This document shows, piece after piece, positions 6,679 to 12,846 of a stretch of 13,459 nucleotides of DNA. The first letter of the stretch is position 1; each line of letters opens with the position of its first letter. The stretch lies in assembly GCA_031257075.1 (NCBI GenBank), contig JAIRPM010000159.1, positions 1 to 13,459 on the forward strand. Reading direction: 5' to 3'. A program made the position numbers and the translations under genes. The DNA is from Spirochaetaceae bacterium (GTDB taxonomy: Bacteria; Spirochaetota; Spirochaetia; Treponematales; Breznakiellaceae). Under the pieces are notes generated by a model. It was not told the DNA's origin and made no database searches. It saw only the letters and a program-made list of their open reading frames with translations.

Positions 6679-6739
6679 GCATCAGTGCTCCCTTGGCGCT
6701 TACTTGTACAGGCGGGCAGACCGGCGCGATTATTACCCT

Positions 6740-7381
6740 ATGGCACGGGTTGCGGAAATTAAACGGAAAACAAAAGAGACGGATATTGTTGTCTGCCTCA
6801 ACGTGGACGGTGAAGGAACAGCCAAACTTGATTACCCTATCGGTTTTATGGCGCATATGTTAAATGCTTTCGCGTTACATGGCCTTTTTGATATTGAAAT
6901 ACGGGCGCGGGGCGACCTTGATGTTGACCAGCACCACCTTGTTGAAGATACCGGCATTGCGTTGGGAGAAGCCTTTGCCCGGGCGCTGGGCGGCAAACAA
7001 GGTATACGCCGCGCCGCTTTCTGCCTCTACCCTATGGACGAAACGCTTGCCCGCGCTGCCTGCGATATTTCCGGCCGCGCTTACCTTGTTTTTAATGCCG
7101 GATTGAGCGGAATTCCGCTTATATCGGCGGATTCCGGCGGCGGCTCCCGTCCTTTTCAGACAGATACTATCGCTGATTTCTGGCAAGGCTTTTGTTCATC
7201 GTGTGCCTGCGCCCTCCATATCGACATACTGCGGGGCAGAAGCGACCACCACAAAATAGAAGCGCTGTTCAAAGCGAGCGCCCGCGCCTTCCGCGAAGCC
7301 TGTGAAATCGACCCCCGCGCCGCCGGCCGCATCCCTTCTACCAAAGGCGTTCTCGGCGAAAGCGGCATTATGGTCTGCTAA
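6740..7381 (+). CDS. hisB: Imidazoleglycerol-phosphate dehydratase
   Basis: The 213-residue product, from the ATG at 6740, has the normal length for a monofunctional HisB. It converts imidazole glycerol phosphate to imidazole acetol phosphate in histidine synthesis. The opening MARVAEIKRKTKETDI aligns with the family N-terminus and justifies this start over longer in-frame options. The likely metal ligands are present: Glu13, His39, the HHxxE set His65/His66/Glu69, His160 and His170/His171/Glu174 in SDHHKIEALFKA. The end IPSTKGVL is also characteristic. One oddity is FMAHML (36-41), where most family members have FLDHML. No good Shine-Dalgarno precedes the ATG. It is the only plus-strand housekeeping gene here, divergent from fliA and stopping 8 bp from the stop of the ABC-F gene. 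No phosphatase domain is attached. Confidence 0.95.
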   Translation: MARVAEIKRKTKETDIVVCLNVDGEGTAKLDYPIGFMAHMLNAFALHGLFDIEIRARGDLDVDQHHLVEDTGIALGEAFARALGGKQGIRRAAFCLYPMDETLARAACDISGRAYLVFNAGLSGIPLISADSGGGSRPFQTDTIADFWQGFCSSCACALHIDILRGRSDHHKIEALFKASARAFREACEIDPRAAGRIPSTKGVLGESGIMVC

Positions 7382-7389
7382 GGCAACAC

Positions 7390-9378
7390 CTACGCTATCA
7401 CGTTCTCTCTGGAAAGTTTTTCCCATGCGGCTTCTTTTTCGGCAAGTTCCTGGTTTAGGCTTTCTAGTTTCCGCTGCGCCAACCGGGATTTTTCGCCGTT
7501 GGTATATATTTCAGGCCGGGCAAGTTCATCTTCCAATGCCGTCTTTTCCGTTTCAAGAGTTTCGATAGCCGCCAGCAACGCATCCTCTTCCCGCCGCCTG
7601 CGGCGGTCTTCTGCCTGTAATTGTTTTTTTTGCTCACGAGAGAAGGATGCCGGCTGTTCCCTGCCGGTTTTGTCTTCTGTTTCGTGCCTCATACTCTCCG
7701 CCTTCTGTTCAGCATCTCTGGAAACTTCCCATTCTGTTTTTTCTATATAGTACCTGTAATTACCCAAAAACAAGCGCGGCGCGGCACCGCGCCTGAGTTC
7801 GAGGGTTTTTGTGGAAAGCGCTTCCATAAACGAGCGGTCGTGAGAAACGAAAACGCAGGAACCTTTCCATTTAATAAGGGCCTCAAGGAGAACGTCTTTG
7901 GAATACATATCAAGGTGGTTAGTGGGTTCGTCTAAGATAAGAAGATTATAAGACTGAAGCAGGAGTTCCAAGAGGGCAAGGCGTGTTTTTTCACCGCCGG
8001 AAAGCACATCGAGCGGTTTGTACACATCATCGCCGCAAAAGAGGAATGAGCCGAGCATATTTCTGATTGCGGAATCGCGAGGCGCGGTTTGCGGGAGGCG
8101 CTGTTTAAGGTAGTCAAGTATGCTAATACTGCCGCACAGCCGCTCCGAAGCATCTTGTGAAAAATAGCCGGCGTTCACATCGGTGCCATAGCGTACTTTG
8201 CCTGAAAAATCCCTGTCAACACCGGCTATGATGCGAAGCAGCGTTGATTTGCCCGCGCCGTTTGGCCCTACACAGACAAGCCGTTCCCCCGCATCGAGCA
8301 TTAGGTCGAATTTTTCAATAATGCGGGAAGCGCCGTATGATTTGGCAATATCTTTCAAGGTAAAAGCAAGATGGCCGCAATGGGGGAGGGGGGGGAATGT
8401 AACATGAATTTTTTGCAGTTGGGGCGGCAATTCAATTTTTTCCATTCTGTCGATTTTTTTGAGTTGTTCTTGTGCAAAAGACGCTTTGCTTGCCTTGTAA
8501 CGGAAACGCGCGGCCAGTTTGGTAAGGCGTTCAATTTCCGCTTCCTGCGCCCGCCGGCGTTCAATAAGGCCGGCCAATTCCACCGCACGGGTTTTTTCGT
8601 AGGCGGTATAATTGCCGGTATAACGTTTCAAACTGCCGGAAAAAAGTTCATAGACGGCGTTGACAAGTGAATCGAGGAAGTAGCGGTCGTGGGAAACAAT
8701 AAGGAGAGCGCCGGTAAATGCTTTGAGATACGCGAGAAGCCAGAGCCGCGCTTCGATATCGAGATAATTGGTCGGTTCATCAAGCACGAGGATATCCGGG
8801 GCCATGAGCAGGGTTTTGGACAAGGCTATACGCATCTGCCAGCCGCCGGAAAATTCGTTTATGTGTTTGCCCATATCTTCTGCCGTAAAGCCAAGCCCTT
8901 TTGCGACAAAGTAGATTTCTTTTTCGCGGCGCAGATAGCCGGAAGATTCCAGTTGTTCAAAGAGCGCGTCATGTTCAGCAAGAAGCGATTCCGGCTTTGC
9001 TCCGGCTCCGGTTGATACGGCCAATTCATCACGCACCGCATCAAGCCGGCGTTCCAGCGCACGCCATTCTTCAAATACGGAATCTAATTCCTCATAAAGG
9101 GTAAGCGGCTTACCGGCTGCAATTCTGTTCTCAGCGCTGCCTAAACCAATTCCCAATTCCTGTGGTAAATAAGCAAGCCTGCTTCCTTTTTCCAATGCCC
9201 GCTCGCCTGAGTCCGGTTCGATAATGCCCGCTATAATTTTGAGCAGCGTTGATTTGCCGGCGCCGTTTACTCCGCAGAGAGCGGCTTTATCGCCGGATTT
9301 CAGCCGAAGGCTTACGTTTTTGAGTACATCCCGGTCACCAAACGCAACCGATACGCCGGTAAATTGAATAAAAGCCAT
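7390..9378 (-). CDS. ABC-F family ATPase (ribosome-associated type)
   Basis: The 662-residue soluble protein carries two ATP-binding domains and no membrane segment, as in ABC-F proteins. Domain 1 has Walker A GVNGAGKST (36-44), signature FSGGWQMRIAL (176-186) and Walker B ILVLDEPTNYLD (196-207). A helical linker of about residues 260-320, rich in Arg, Lys and Glu, corresponds to the P-site tRNA interaction motif region. Domain 2 has GPNGAGKST (371-379), LSGGEKTRLAL (459-469) and ILDEPTNHLD (481-490). A charged coiled coil fills residues about 550-655, as in YdiF/Uup/YheS-like members. Family members act on stalled or initiating ribosomes, and some give antibiotic resistance; the subtype cannot be fixed here. 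It follows rlmB by 20 bp, with GGAG seven bases before the ATG. A C8 tract occurs at codons 328-331. Confidence 0.92.
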   Translation of the reverse strand: MAFIQFTGVSVAFGDRDVLKNVSLRLKSGDKAALCGVNGAGKSTLLKIIAGIIEPDSGERALEKGSRLAYLPQELGIGLGSAENRIAAGKPLTLYEELDSVFEEWRALERRLDAVRDELAVSTGAGAKPESLLAEHDALFEQLESSGYLRREKEIYFVAKGLGFTAEDMGKHINEFSGGWQMRIALSKTLLMAPDILVLDEPTNYLDIEARLWLLAYLKAFTGALLIVSHDRYFLDSLVNAVYELFSGSLKRYTGNYTAYEKTRAVELAGLIERRRAQEAEIERLTKLAARFRYKASKASFAQEQLKKIDRMEKIELPPQLQKIHVTFPPLPHCGHLAFTLKDIAKSYGASRIIEKFDLMLDAGERLVCVGPNGAGKSTLLRIIAGVDRDFSGKVRYGTDVNAGYFSQDASERLCGSISILDYLKQRLPQTAPRDSAIRNMLGSFLFCGDDVYKPLDVLSGGEKTRLALLELLLQSYNLLILDEPTNHLDMYSKDVLLEALIKWKGSCVFVSHDRSFMEALSTKTLELRRGAAPRLFLGNYRYYIEKTEWEVSRDAEQKAESMRHETEDKTGREQPASFSREQKKQLQAEDRRRRREEDALLAAIETLETEKTALEDELARPEIYTNGEKSRLAQRKLESLNQELAEKEAAWEKLSRENVIA
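8388..8395 (-). repeat. C8 homopolymer tract in the ABC-F gene
   Basis: Eight consecutive C on the coding strand fall within codons 328-331 (Phe-Pro-Pro-Leu), just before the second ATP-binding domain. Slippage would remove that domain. In a housekeeping-type gene this may be only composition, and it shows that such tracts are not unique to the left-edge gene. Confidence 0.45.
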
Positions 9379-9398
9379 GCCGGTTCTCCGCCGCGGGC

Positions 9399-10124
9399 TT
9401 ACATTCGCAGCGCCCGCTGTTTCCGTATTTCGTAGAGAAATACGCCCGCCGCTACGGAAACGTTAAGCGAATCGATTTTGCCGTATGACGGAATAGACAG
9501 GAGGGCATCGCAGGATGCTTTGAGAAGGCGTGATAAACCGCTTTCGCCGCCCAAAACAAGCGCCGTTTTGCCGCTCAATTCTTTTCCGTAGAGAGATTCT
9601 CCTGCCATGTCCGCGCCATAAACCCAAAAACCGGCTTGTTTCAACTGTTCAAGGGCGCGTGGCAAATTGGTTTCTTCCGCTTGCGGAACCCATGAGGCAG
9701 CGCCTGCGGACGTTCTGCCAATAATGTCGGCATTTTTGGCGCTGCGCCGGCTGCGGCTTACGACAAGGTCTGCGCCAAACTGGTCAGCACAGCGAAGAAT
9801 GGCCCCATAGTTATGCGGGTCGGTTATTTCGTCCAGCACTATAACGAGAGCGCCGGCTTCCGCGTCAAGGGCTGCCAAAAAGCCTTCTAAATCCGCAAAA
9901 TCAGGCCGGACAGGTTCGTCCACTTCCAGCGCTACCCCCCGGTTTCCCGGCGCCCGCGCATCGAGTTCGTGCTGGCCGGTACGTTGCAGCGCTATGCCGT
10001 TTTTTTGCGCCAATTCCGTAACATTCCGCCCCCGCGGGCCTGTTTTAGCAACAAGGAGAGCGCCTGTGCGTTTGCCGGATTTTATCCGTTCTTCTATCGC
10101 ATGAAAGCCTGTTAAATAGGTCAT
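9399..10124 (-). CDS. rlmB: TrmH/RlmB-type RNA 2'-O-ribose methyltransferase (SpoU family)
   Basis: The 241-residue protein has a short substrate-binding N-domain (about 1-70, opening YLTGFHAIEERI as in RlmB) and a SPOUT knotted domain. All three SpoU motifs are intact: LDEITDPHNYGAILRCA (97-113, with the catalytic Asn/Arg), ALVLGGESG (188-196) and IPSYGKIDSLNVSVAAGVFLYE split across 211-232. RlmB methylates the 2'-OH of G2251 in 23S rRNA; other members modify tRNA, so the exact target is inferred from overall similarity. The ATG lies in an ATGA overlap with the manA stop, indicating translational coupling. The ABC-F gene follows, so two ribosome-related genes are adjacent. Confidence 0.88.
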   Translation of the reverse strand: MTYLTGFHAIEERIKSGKRTGALLVAKTGPRGRNVTELAQKNGIALQRTGQHELDARAPGNRGVALEVDEPVRPDFADLEGFLAALDAEAGALVIVLDEITDPHNYGAILRCADQFGADLVVSRSRRSAKNADIIGRTSAGAASWVPQAEETNLPRALEQLKQAGFWVYGADMAGESLYGKELSGKTALVLGGESGLSRLLKASCDALLSIPSYGKIDSLNVSVAAGVFLYEIRKQRALRM

Positions 10125-11440
10125 ACCGGTTTTGTAAGCGATGCGAGATAGAGTACAGCAGTGTCTGTAAATTCAGAACGCAAATTCATCCCGCTGCGCG
10201 GCTCGCCTGCCGCGATAAAGGCGCTTTCCCCCTGTTTCAAAGTGAGTGTTTCCCTGCCCTCACGCGCGTTTAACAAAACGGTGCCTTTGCAAACAAAGGC
10301 CAGCGCCGGCCCGTTCAGAGGGAATCCTACCTGTTTGGCCTTGACATTCATTACGGAGAGCGTAAACGGCGCTTCGGCGGCATAACTGTAACAAGCGTTT
10401 TGCTGCGTCGTATCCGCCGATGGTATTATTTTTTCGGGACAGAAAGGCGCGGCATGCAAAACCGAAACCAATTCCCGCGGGTCTACATACTTAGATGTCA
10501 AACCGCCGCGGAGTACATTGTCCGAAGCGCCCATTAGTTCTATGCCAAGGCCCCGGACATACGAGTGAAGTATGCCGGCAGGTACAAAAAAAGCCTCACC
10601 CGGTTCAAGGCTGATTATATTCAGATAGAGCGGTGCGATAACGGCCGGGTCTGACGGGTATGCTTCAGCAAAAGAAAGAATCATTTTCCAAACAGCCGTA
10701 TGCTCGCTGTGGCGTAGTATTAAATTTTGAGCATAGCGCATTATATATCCGCAGAGTGCTTCGCGCAAATCGTCAGAAAATGAAAACAATGTCTGCAAAA
10801 AAGACATATATATATTTTTTTCGGATGCGTCCGAATTCAATACCGGAACAAGGCTTGCCAAAAACGGGCAGCCAAAAATGTTCAGCATTTTTTTAATTTC
10901 GCTTAGAGGCCGAAATCCGCAGAGCGCGGTAAACTGAGTAAGCGCGCATATAATTTCCGGCTTGGGATGGGGGTCTTTGTAATTACGGTCAGGCGCGTCA
11001 AAAGGTATTCCCAGCGCGTTTTCTCTTGCATAACCGATACGCGCCTGTTCCCAGCCCGGGTGCGCCTGCAACGACAGCGGTTTTTCGGCGGCAAGTACTT
11101 TCATCAAAAAAGGCAGCCGCGAATCATCAGGCGCGCAGGCGGCGGTCCCCAGAAAAAAACCGCTTTTACTGCCGATAAGGGTGTCTAAAAGGCCGCCGTC
11201 CGTCAGGTGTGAAATGCCGCCCGCATGGGTGCCGAGCCACAGTTCGGCAAAAGGCTTTTGGTCAGGATTGGGAATATTGAGCAATTCAGGCAGCAATACC
11301 GGCGAGCCCCAAGAGTAATTTTTTACCGTGCCTTCAATTTTATAAATACCTTTTGGAGGGGTATTCTGCACGGTATCTTTTTGCTGCTGCTGATTTAACA
11401 AGGCGCCCAAAATCGATTTTTTATTTTTTTGTACGCTCAT
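10121..11440 (-). CDS. manA: Mannose-6-phosphate isomerase, type I
   Basis: The 439-residue protein interconverts fructose 6-phosphate and mannose 6-phosphate, feeding GDP-mannose and glycan synthesis or mannose catabolism. Family features are VKNYSWGS (39-46), AELWLGTH (65-72), the zinc ligands Gln125 and His127 in LQAHPG, Glu162 in KPEI, and His292 in FFVPAGILHSYVRG. The type I signature GIELMGASDNVLRGGLTSKYVD is spread over 299-320. A C-terminal cupin half follows (GTVLLNAREGRETLTLKQGE). An N-terminal extension of about 30 residues, containing QQQQ, precedes the normal family start. The ATGA overlap with the hisG stop supports the long form, though a GTG at codon 24 cannot be excluded. It is flanked by hisG and rlmB, an arrangement with no obvious pathway logic. 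Confidence 0.92.
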   Translation of the reverse strand: MSVQKNKKSILGALLNQQQQKDTVQNTPPKGIYKIEGTVKNYSWGSPVLLPELLNIPNPDQKPFAELWLGTHAGGISHLTDGGLLDTLIGSKSGFFLGTAACAPDDSRLPFLMKVLAAEKPLSLQAHPGWEQARIGYARENALGIPFDAPDRNYKDPHPKPEIICALTQFTALCGFRPLSEIKKMLNIFGCPFLASLVPVLNSDASEKNIYMSFLQTLFSFSDDLREALCGYIMRYAQNLILRHSEHTAVWKMILSFAEAYPSDPAVIAPLYLNIISLEPGEAFFVPAGILHSYVRGLGIELMGASDNVLRGGLTSKYVDPRELVSVLHAAPFCPEKIIPSADTTQQNACYSYAAEAPFTLSVMNVKAKQVGFPLNGPALAFVCKGTVLLNAREGRETLTLKQGESAFIAAGEPRSGMNLRSEFTDTAVLYLASLTKPV

Positions 11441-12297
11441 GGCATTACTTTCCGTAAATCATATTCAACGATATCAGCCGCTCCTAATTGTTTCAAACGC
11501 GGTATAAGCGCCGATACTTCATTTCGTTTTATTGCTATTTTGATAGCATATCCGTTTTCTTTGCCGTTATTGTACAATGGTGAAACAGTAGGGCTGCGCA
11601 TAGCCGGCAGCGCGGCGACAAGCGCTTTGTAGTTGTCTTCGTTTACATTCATTTCCAGCATGGTACGTTCACGCGCATCAAGTACCGCCTTAAAAAGCAT
11701 GGCTAGTTCTTCGATACGTCCGCGTTTTTCATGACTGCGCATTGCTTCTTTTGATGCTACGAATAATGTTGATGAGTGCAGCAATGTATCAATTATTACA
11801 AGGCCGTTATCGTGCAGGGTTTGCCCTGTCGAAGTATTATCAATAATCATATCGGCATCATCAGGAGGAAACACTTCGGTAGCGCCGTATGTGCGTACAA
11901 TTTTGAAATCATAGTTTTTCGAATGTAAATAATTCCGCGCTATATTGACATATTCGGTCGCAGCAACAATATGTTTTTTATGGAGCGTTTCCAAATCGCA
12001 TTCGGCGGGAATTGCGGCAACAATCCGTACTTTGTCAAAGCCTAAATCAAGGATGGTTTCTACATCGGCGCCGCTTTCTTCTATCCAGTCCGCGCCGGTA
12101 AATCCCGCATCATGACTGCCTAATTCCAAAAGGTCGCCCACATTCTGAGGTTTCATAATTTTTGCGTCTATCCAATCCGCGGATACGCGGGGGCGGTACG
12201 TTCTGTCTGTCAGGCTGATTTGAAAGCCCGCATCGTTAAAAAGCGCCGCGATATTGTTGTAAATGCGCCCTTTGGGTATTAAAATTCGTAAAGCCAT
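11437..12297 (-). CDS. hisG: ATP phosphoribosyltransferase, long form (first step of histidine synthesis)
   Basis: The 286-residue product joins ATP and PRPP to make phosphoribosyl-ATP. It has the canonical start MALRILIPKGRIYNN, the catalytic-domain segment DAGFTGADWIEE (63-74) and the PRPP-binding loop IIDNTSTGQTLHDNGL (151-166). The length and the C-terminal part (about 212-286) match the long form with a regulatory HisG_C domain, which normally mediates histidine feedback and makes HisZ unnecessary. The ATG at 12297 is the family start. It is preceded by TATAATGGGGC, so either the transcript is leaderless or the GAGG located 12 bases upstream serves as a distant ribosome site. The 3' end overlaps manA by 4 bp. 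hisB lies about 4 kb away on the other strand, so the his genes are dispersed. Confidence 0.96.
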   Translation of the reverse strand: MALRILIPKGRIYNNIAALFNDAGFQISLTDRTYRPRVSADWIDAKIMKPQNVGDLLELGSHDAGFTGADWIEESGADVETILDLGFDKVRIVAAIPAECDLETLHKKHIVAATEYVNIARNYLHSKNYDFKIVRTYGATEVFPPDDADMIIDNTSTGQTLHDNGLVIIDTLLHSSTLFVASKEAMRSHEKRGRIEELAMLFKAVLDARERTMLEMNVNEDNYKALVAALPAMRSPTVSPLYNNGKENGYAIKIAIKRNEVSALIPRLKQLGAADIVEYDLRKVMP

Positions 12298-12302
12298 GCC
12301 CC

Positions 12303-12331
12303 ATTATACCCTCACCGGGTAAAACCGGCAA
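12303..12331 (-). promoter_or_regulatory. Predicted hisG operon promoter, abutting the start codon
   Basis: On the minus strand a -35 TTGCCG (12326-12331) is followed after 17 bp by a perfect -10 TATAAT (12303-12308). Only five bases separate the -10 from the hisG ATG at 12297. Expected transcription starts therefore fall at or next to the A of the ATG, predicting a leaderless or near-leaderless mRNA. Confidence 0.5.
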
Positions 12332-12351
12332 TGGACTCTGCTCTCGCCGGT
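12321..12351 (-). terminator. Weak terminator-like hairpin after the XRE regulator gene
   Basis: On the minus strand ACCGGC (12351-12346) pairs with GCCGGT (12329-12324), and the last T of the stem plus three more make a run of four T. The stem is only 6 bp with a 16-nt loop, and it overlaps the hisG -35. Alternative pairing with a nearby CCGGTG is possible. Termination would be weak at best. Confidence 0.25.
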
Positions 12352-12370
12352 GCCCATGCCCCGCCCTCAA

Positions 12371-12709
12371 TCATAAGTTTTTCAAATCTTTTGCCAAATT
12401 TTGGAGAATATGCAGTTTTTGCCGTTCAAGTCCCTCGATTTCGGCAATAAGAGTGCGAAATTCAGGCTTAATACACGAAAAACCGCCGCCGTCAGGATTT
12501 TCCGCGCCTAGCACGAGGTATTCAACCGACACTCCCAGCGCGGCGGCAATTTTGACGGCGGCATCGGCGGAAGGCATAGTAGACCGCGCTCCAAGATAAC
12601 AGTCGAGAGATGCCACCGGAATACCTGTTTTTTCGCTTAATTCCTTAATCTTGATAGACTGAAAATCGAGTTCCGCCCGCAAATTTTCCCTAAAGGTGCT
12701 TGCCTTCAT
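12371..12709 (-). CDS. XRE-family helix-turn-helix transcriptional regulator
   Basis: The 112-residue protein has a Cro/C1-type HTH at about residues 8-66: LRAELDFQSIKIKELSEKTG, then the recognition-helix region VASLDCYLGARSTMPSADAAVKIA and the closing ALGVSVEYLVLG. The rest (about 68-112) has a short Gly-rich linker and a helical tail (EIEGLERQKLHILQNLAKDL) that could mediate dimerisation. No peptidase or sensor domain is attached, so how it would respond to a signal is unknown. The ATG at 12709 is preceded by an AT-rich stretch with no Shine-Dalgarno. It is divergent from a lipoprotein gene. Three operator-like repeats overlap both predicted promoters, so autorepression and control of the lipoprotein gene are likely. 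Its stop is 73 bp from hisG. Confidence 0.85.
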   Translation of the reverse strand: MKASTFRENLRAELDFQSIKIKELSEKTGIPVASLDCYLGARSTMPSADAAVKIAAALGVSVEYLVLGAENPDGGGFSCIKPEFRTLIAEIEGLERQKLHILQNLAKDLKNL

Positions 12710-12723
12710 AATAAAAAATTTAA

Positions 12724-12736
12724 TGAAATATCAAAG
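12724..12736. promoter_or_regulatory. Operator copy 1 (half-site conserved)
   Basis: TGAAATATCAAAG matches the right side of the perfect operator at 12782-12797; the left arm is degenerate (TAATGA instead of CTTTGA). It lies just upstream of the lipoprotein -35 and within the XRE leader. Confidence 0.5.
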
Positions 12737-12744
12737 ACAACCAC

Positions 12745-12773
12745 TTGATTTCTTTGAAATATCCTTGTAATAT
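12745..12773 (+). promoter_or_regulatory. Predicted promoter of the lipoprotein gene
   Basis: A -35 TTGATT (12745-12750) is followed by a 17-bp spacer and a -10 TAATAT (12768-12773), giving a leader of about 65 nt before the ATG at 12847. The spacer contains operator copy 2. Confidence 0.5.
12752..12766. promoter_or_regulatory. Operator copy 2, inside the lipoprotein promoter spacer
   Basis: CTTTGAAATATCCTT keeps the left arm and core of the operator; the right arm is degenerate. It fills almost exactly the spacer between the predicted -35 and -10 of the lipoprotein promoter, so binding there should block polymerase. Confidence 0.55.
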
Positions 12774-12795
12774 GAAGCAACCTTTGAAATATCAA
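12767..12795 (-). promoter_or_regulatory. Predicted promoter of the XRE regulator gene
   Basis: On the minus strand a -35 TTGATA (12790-12795) is followed by a 17-bp spacer and a -10 TATTAC (12767-12772). The -35 lies inside operator copy 3, and the -10 overlaps that of the divergent lipoprotein promoter. Confidence 0.45.
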
Positions 12796-12797
12796 AG
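12782..12797. promoter_or_regulatory. Operator copy 3, perfect inverted repeat
   Basis: CTTTGAAATATCAAAG consists of CTTTGA and its reverse complement TCAAAG around a 4-bp AATA centre, the classic form of a dimeric HTH operator. It covers the predicted -35 of the XRE promoter and lies just past the lipoprotein -10. Confidence 0.65.
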
Positions 12798-12833
12798 ATA
12801 ATTTTACAGAAACACTGATTTTTCGCGTCATCT

Positions 12834-12841
12834 AGAAGGAG
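12834..12841 (+). promoter_or_regulatory. Strong ribosome binding site of the lipoprotein gene
   Basis: AGAAGGAG ends five bases (TTTTT) before the ATG at 12847. It is one of the best Shine-Dalgarno sequences in the window and fixes the start. Confidence 0.75.
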
Positions 12842-12846
12842 TTTTT

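Noticed and set aside
6590..6739. A longer hisB beginning at an ATG at 6590
   Set aside because: The extra 50 residues match nothing in HisB, and the family N-terminus begins exactly at the ATG at 6740. The stretch is better read as leader.
6584..6739. Histidine attenuator or T-box riboswitch before hisB
   Set aside because: No run of His codons, no T-box consensus core and no terminator with a T-run are visible.
6884..6897. A further operator-like TTTGATATTGAAA within hisB
   Set aside because: The right arm does not match the inverted repeat, and the site is in conserved coding sequence for GLFDIEI.
7379..7392. A shared terminator between the convergent hisB and ABC-F genes
   Set aside because: Only 8 bp separate the stops, and I see no stable hairpin followed by T-runs on either strand.
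11153..11179. A sigma-28-like site (GAAA, 15 bp, GCCGATAA) on the plus strand
   Set aside because: The -10-like part is exact, but the site lies inside manA on the opposite strand with no plus-strand gene downstream, so it is probably chance.
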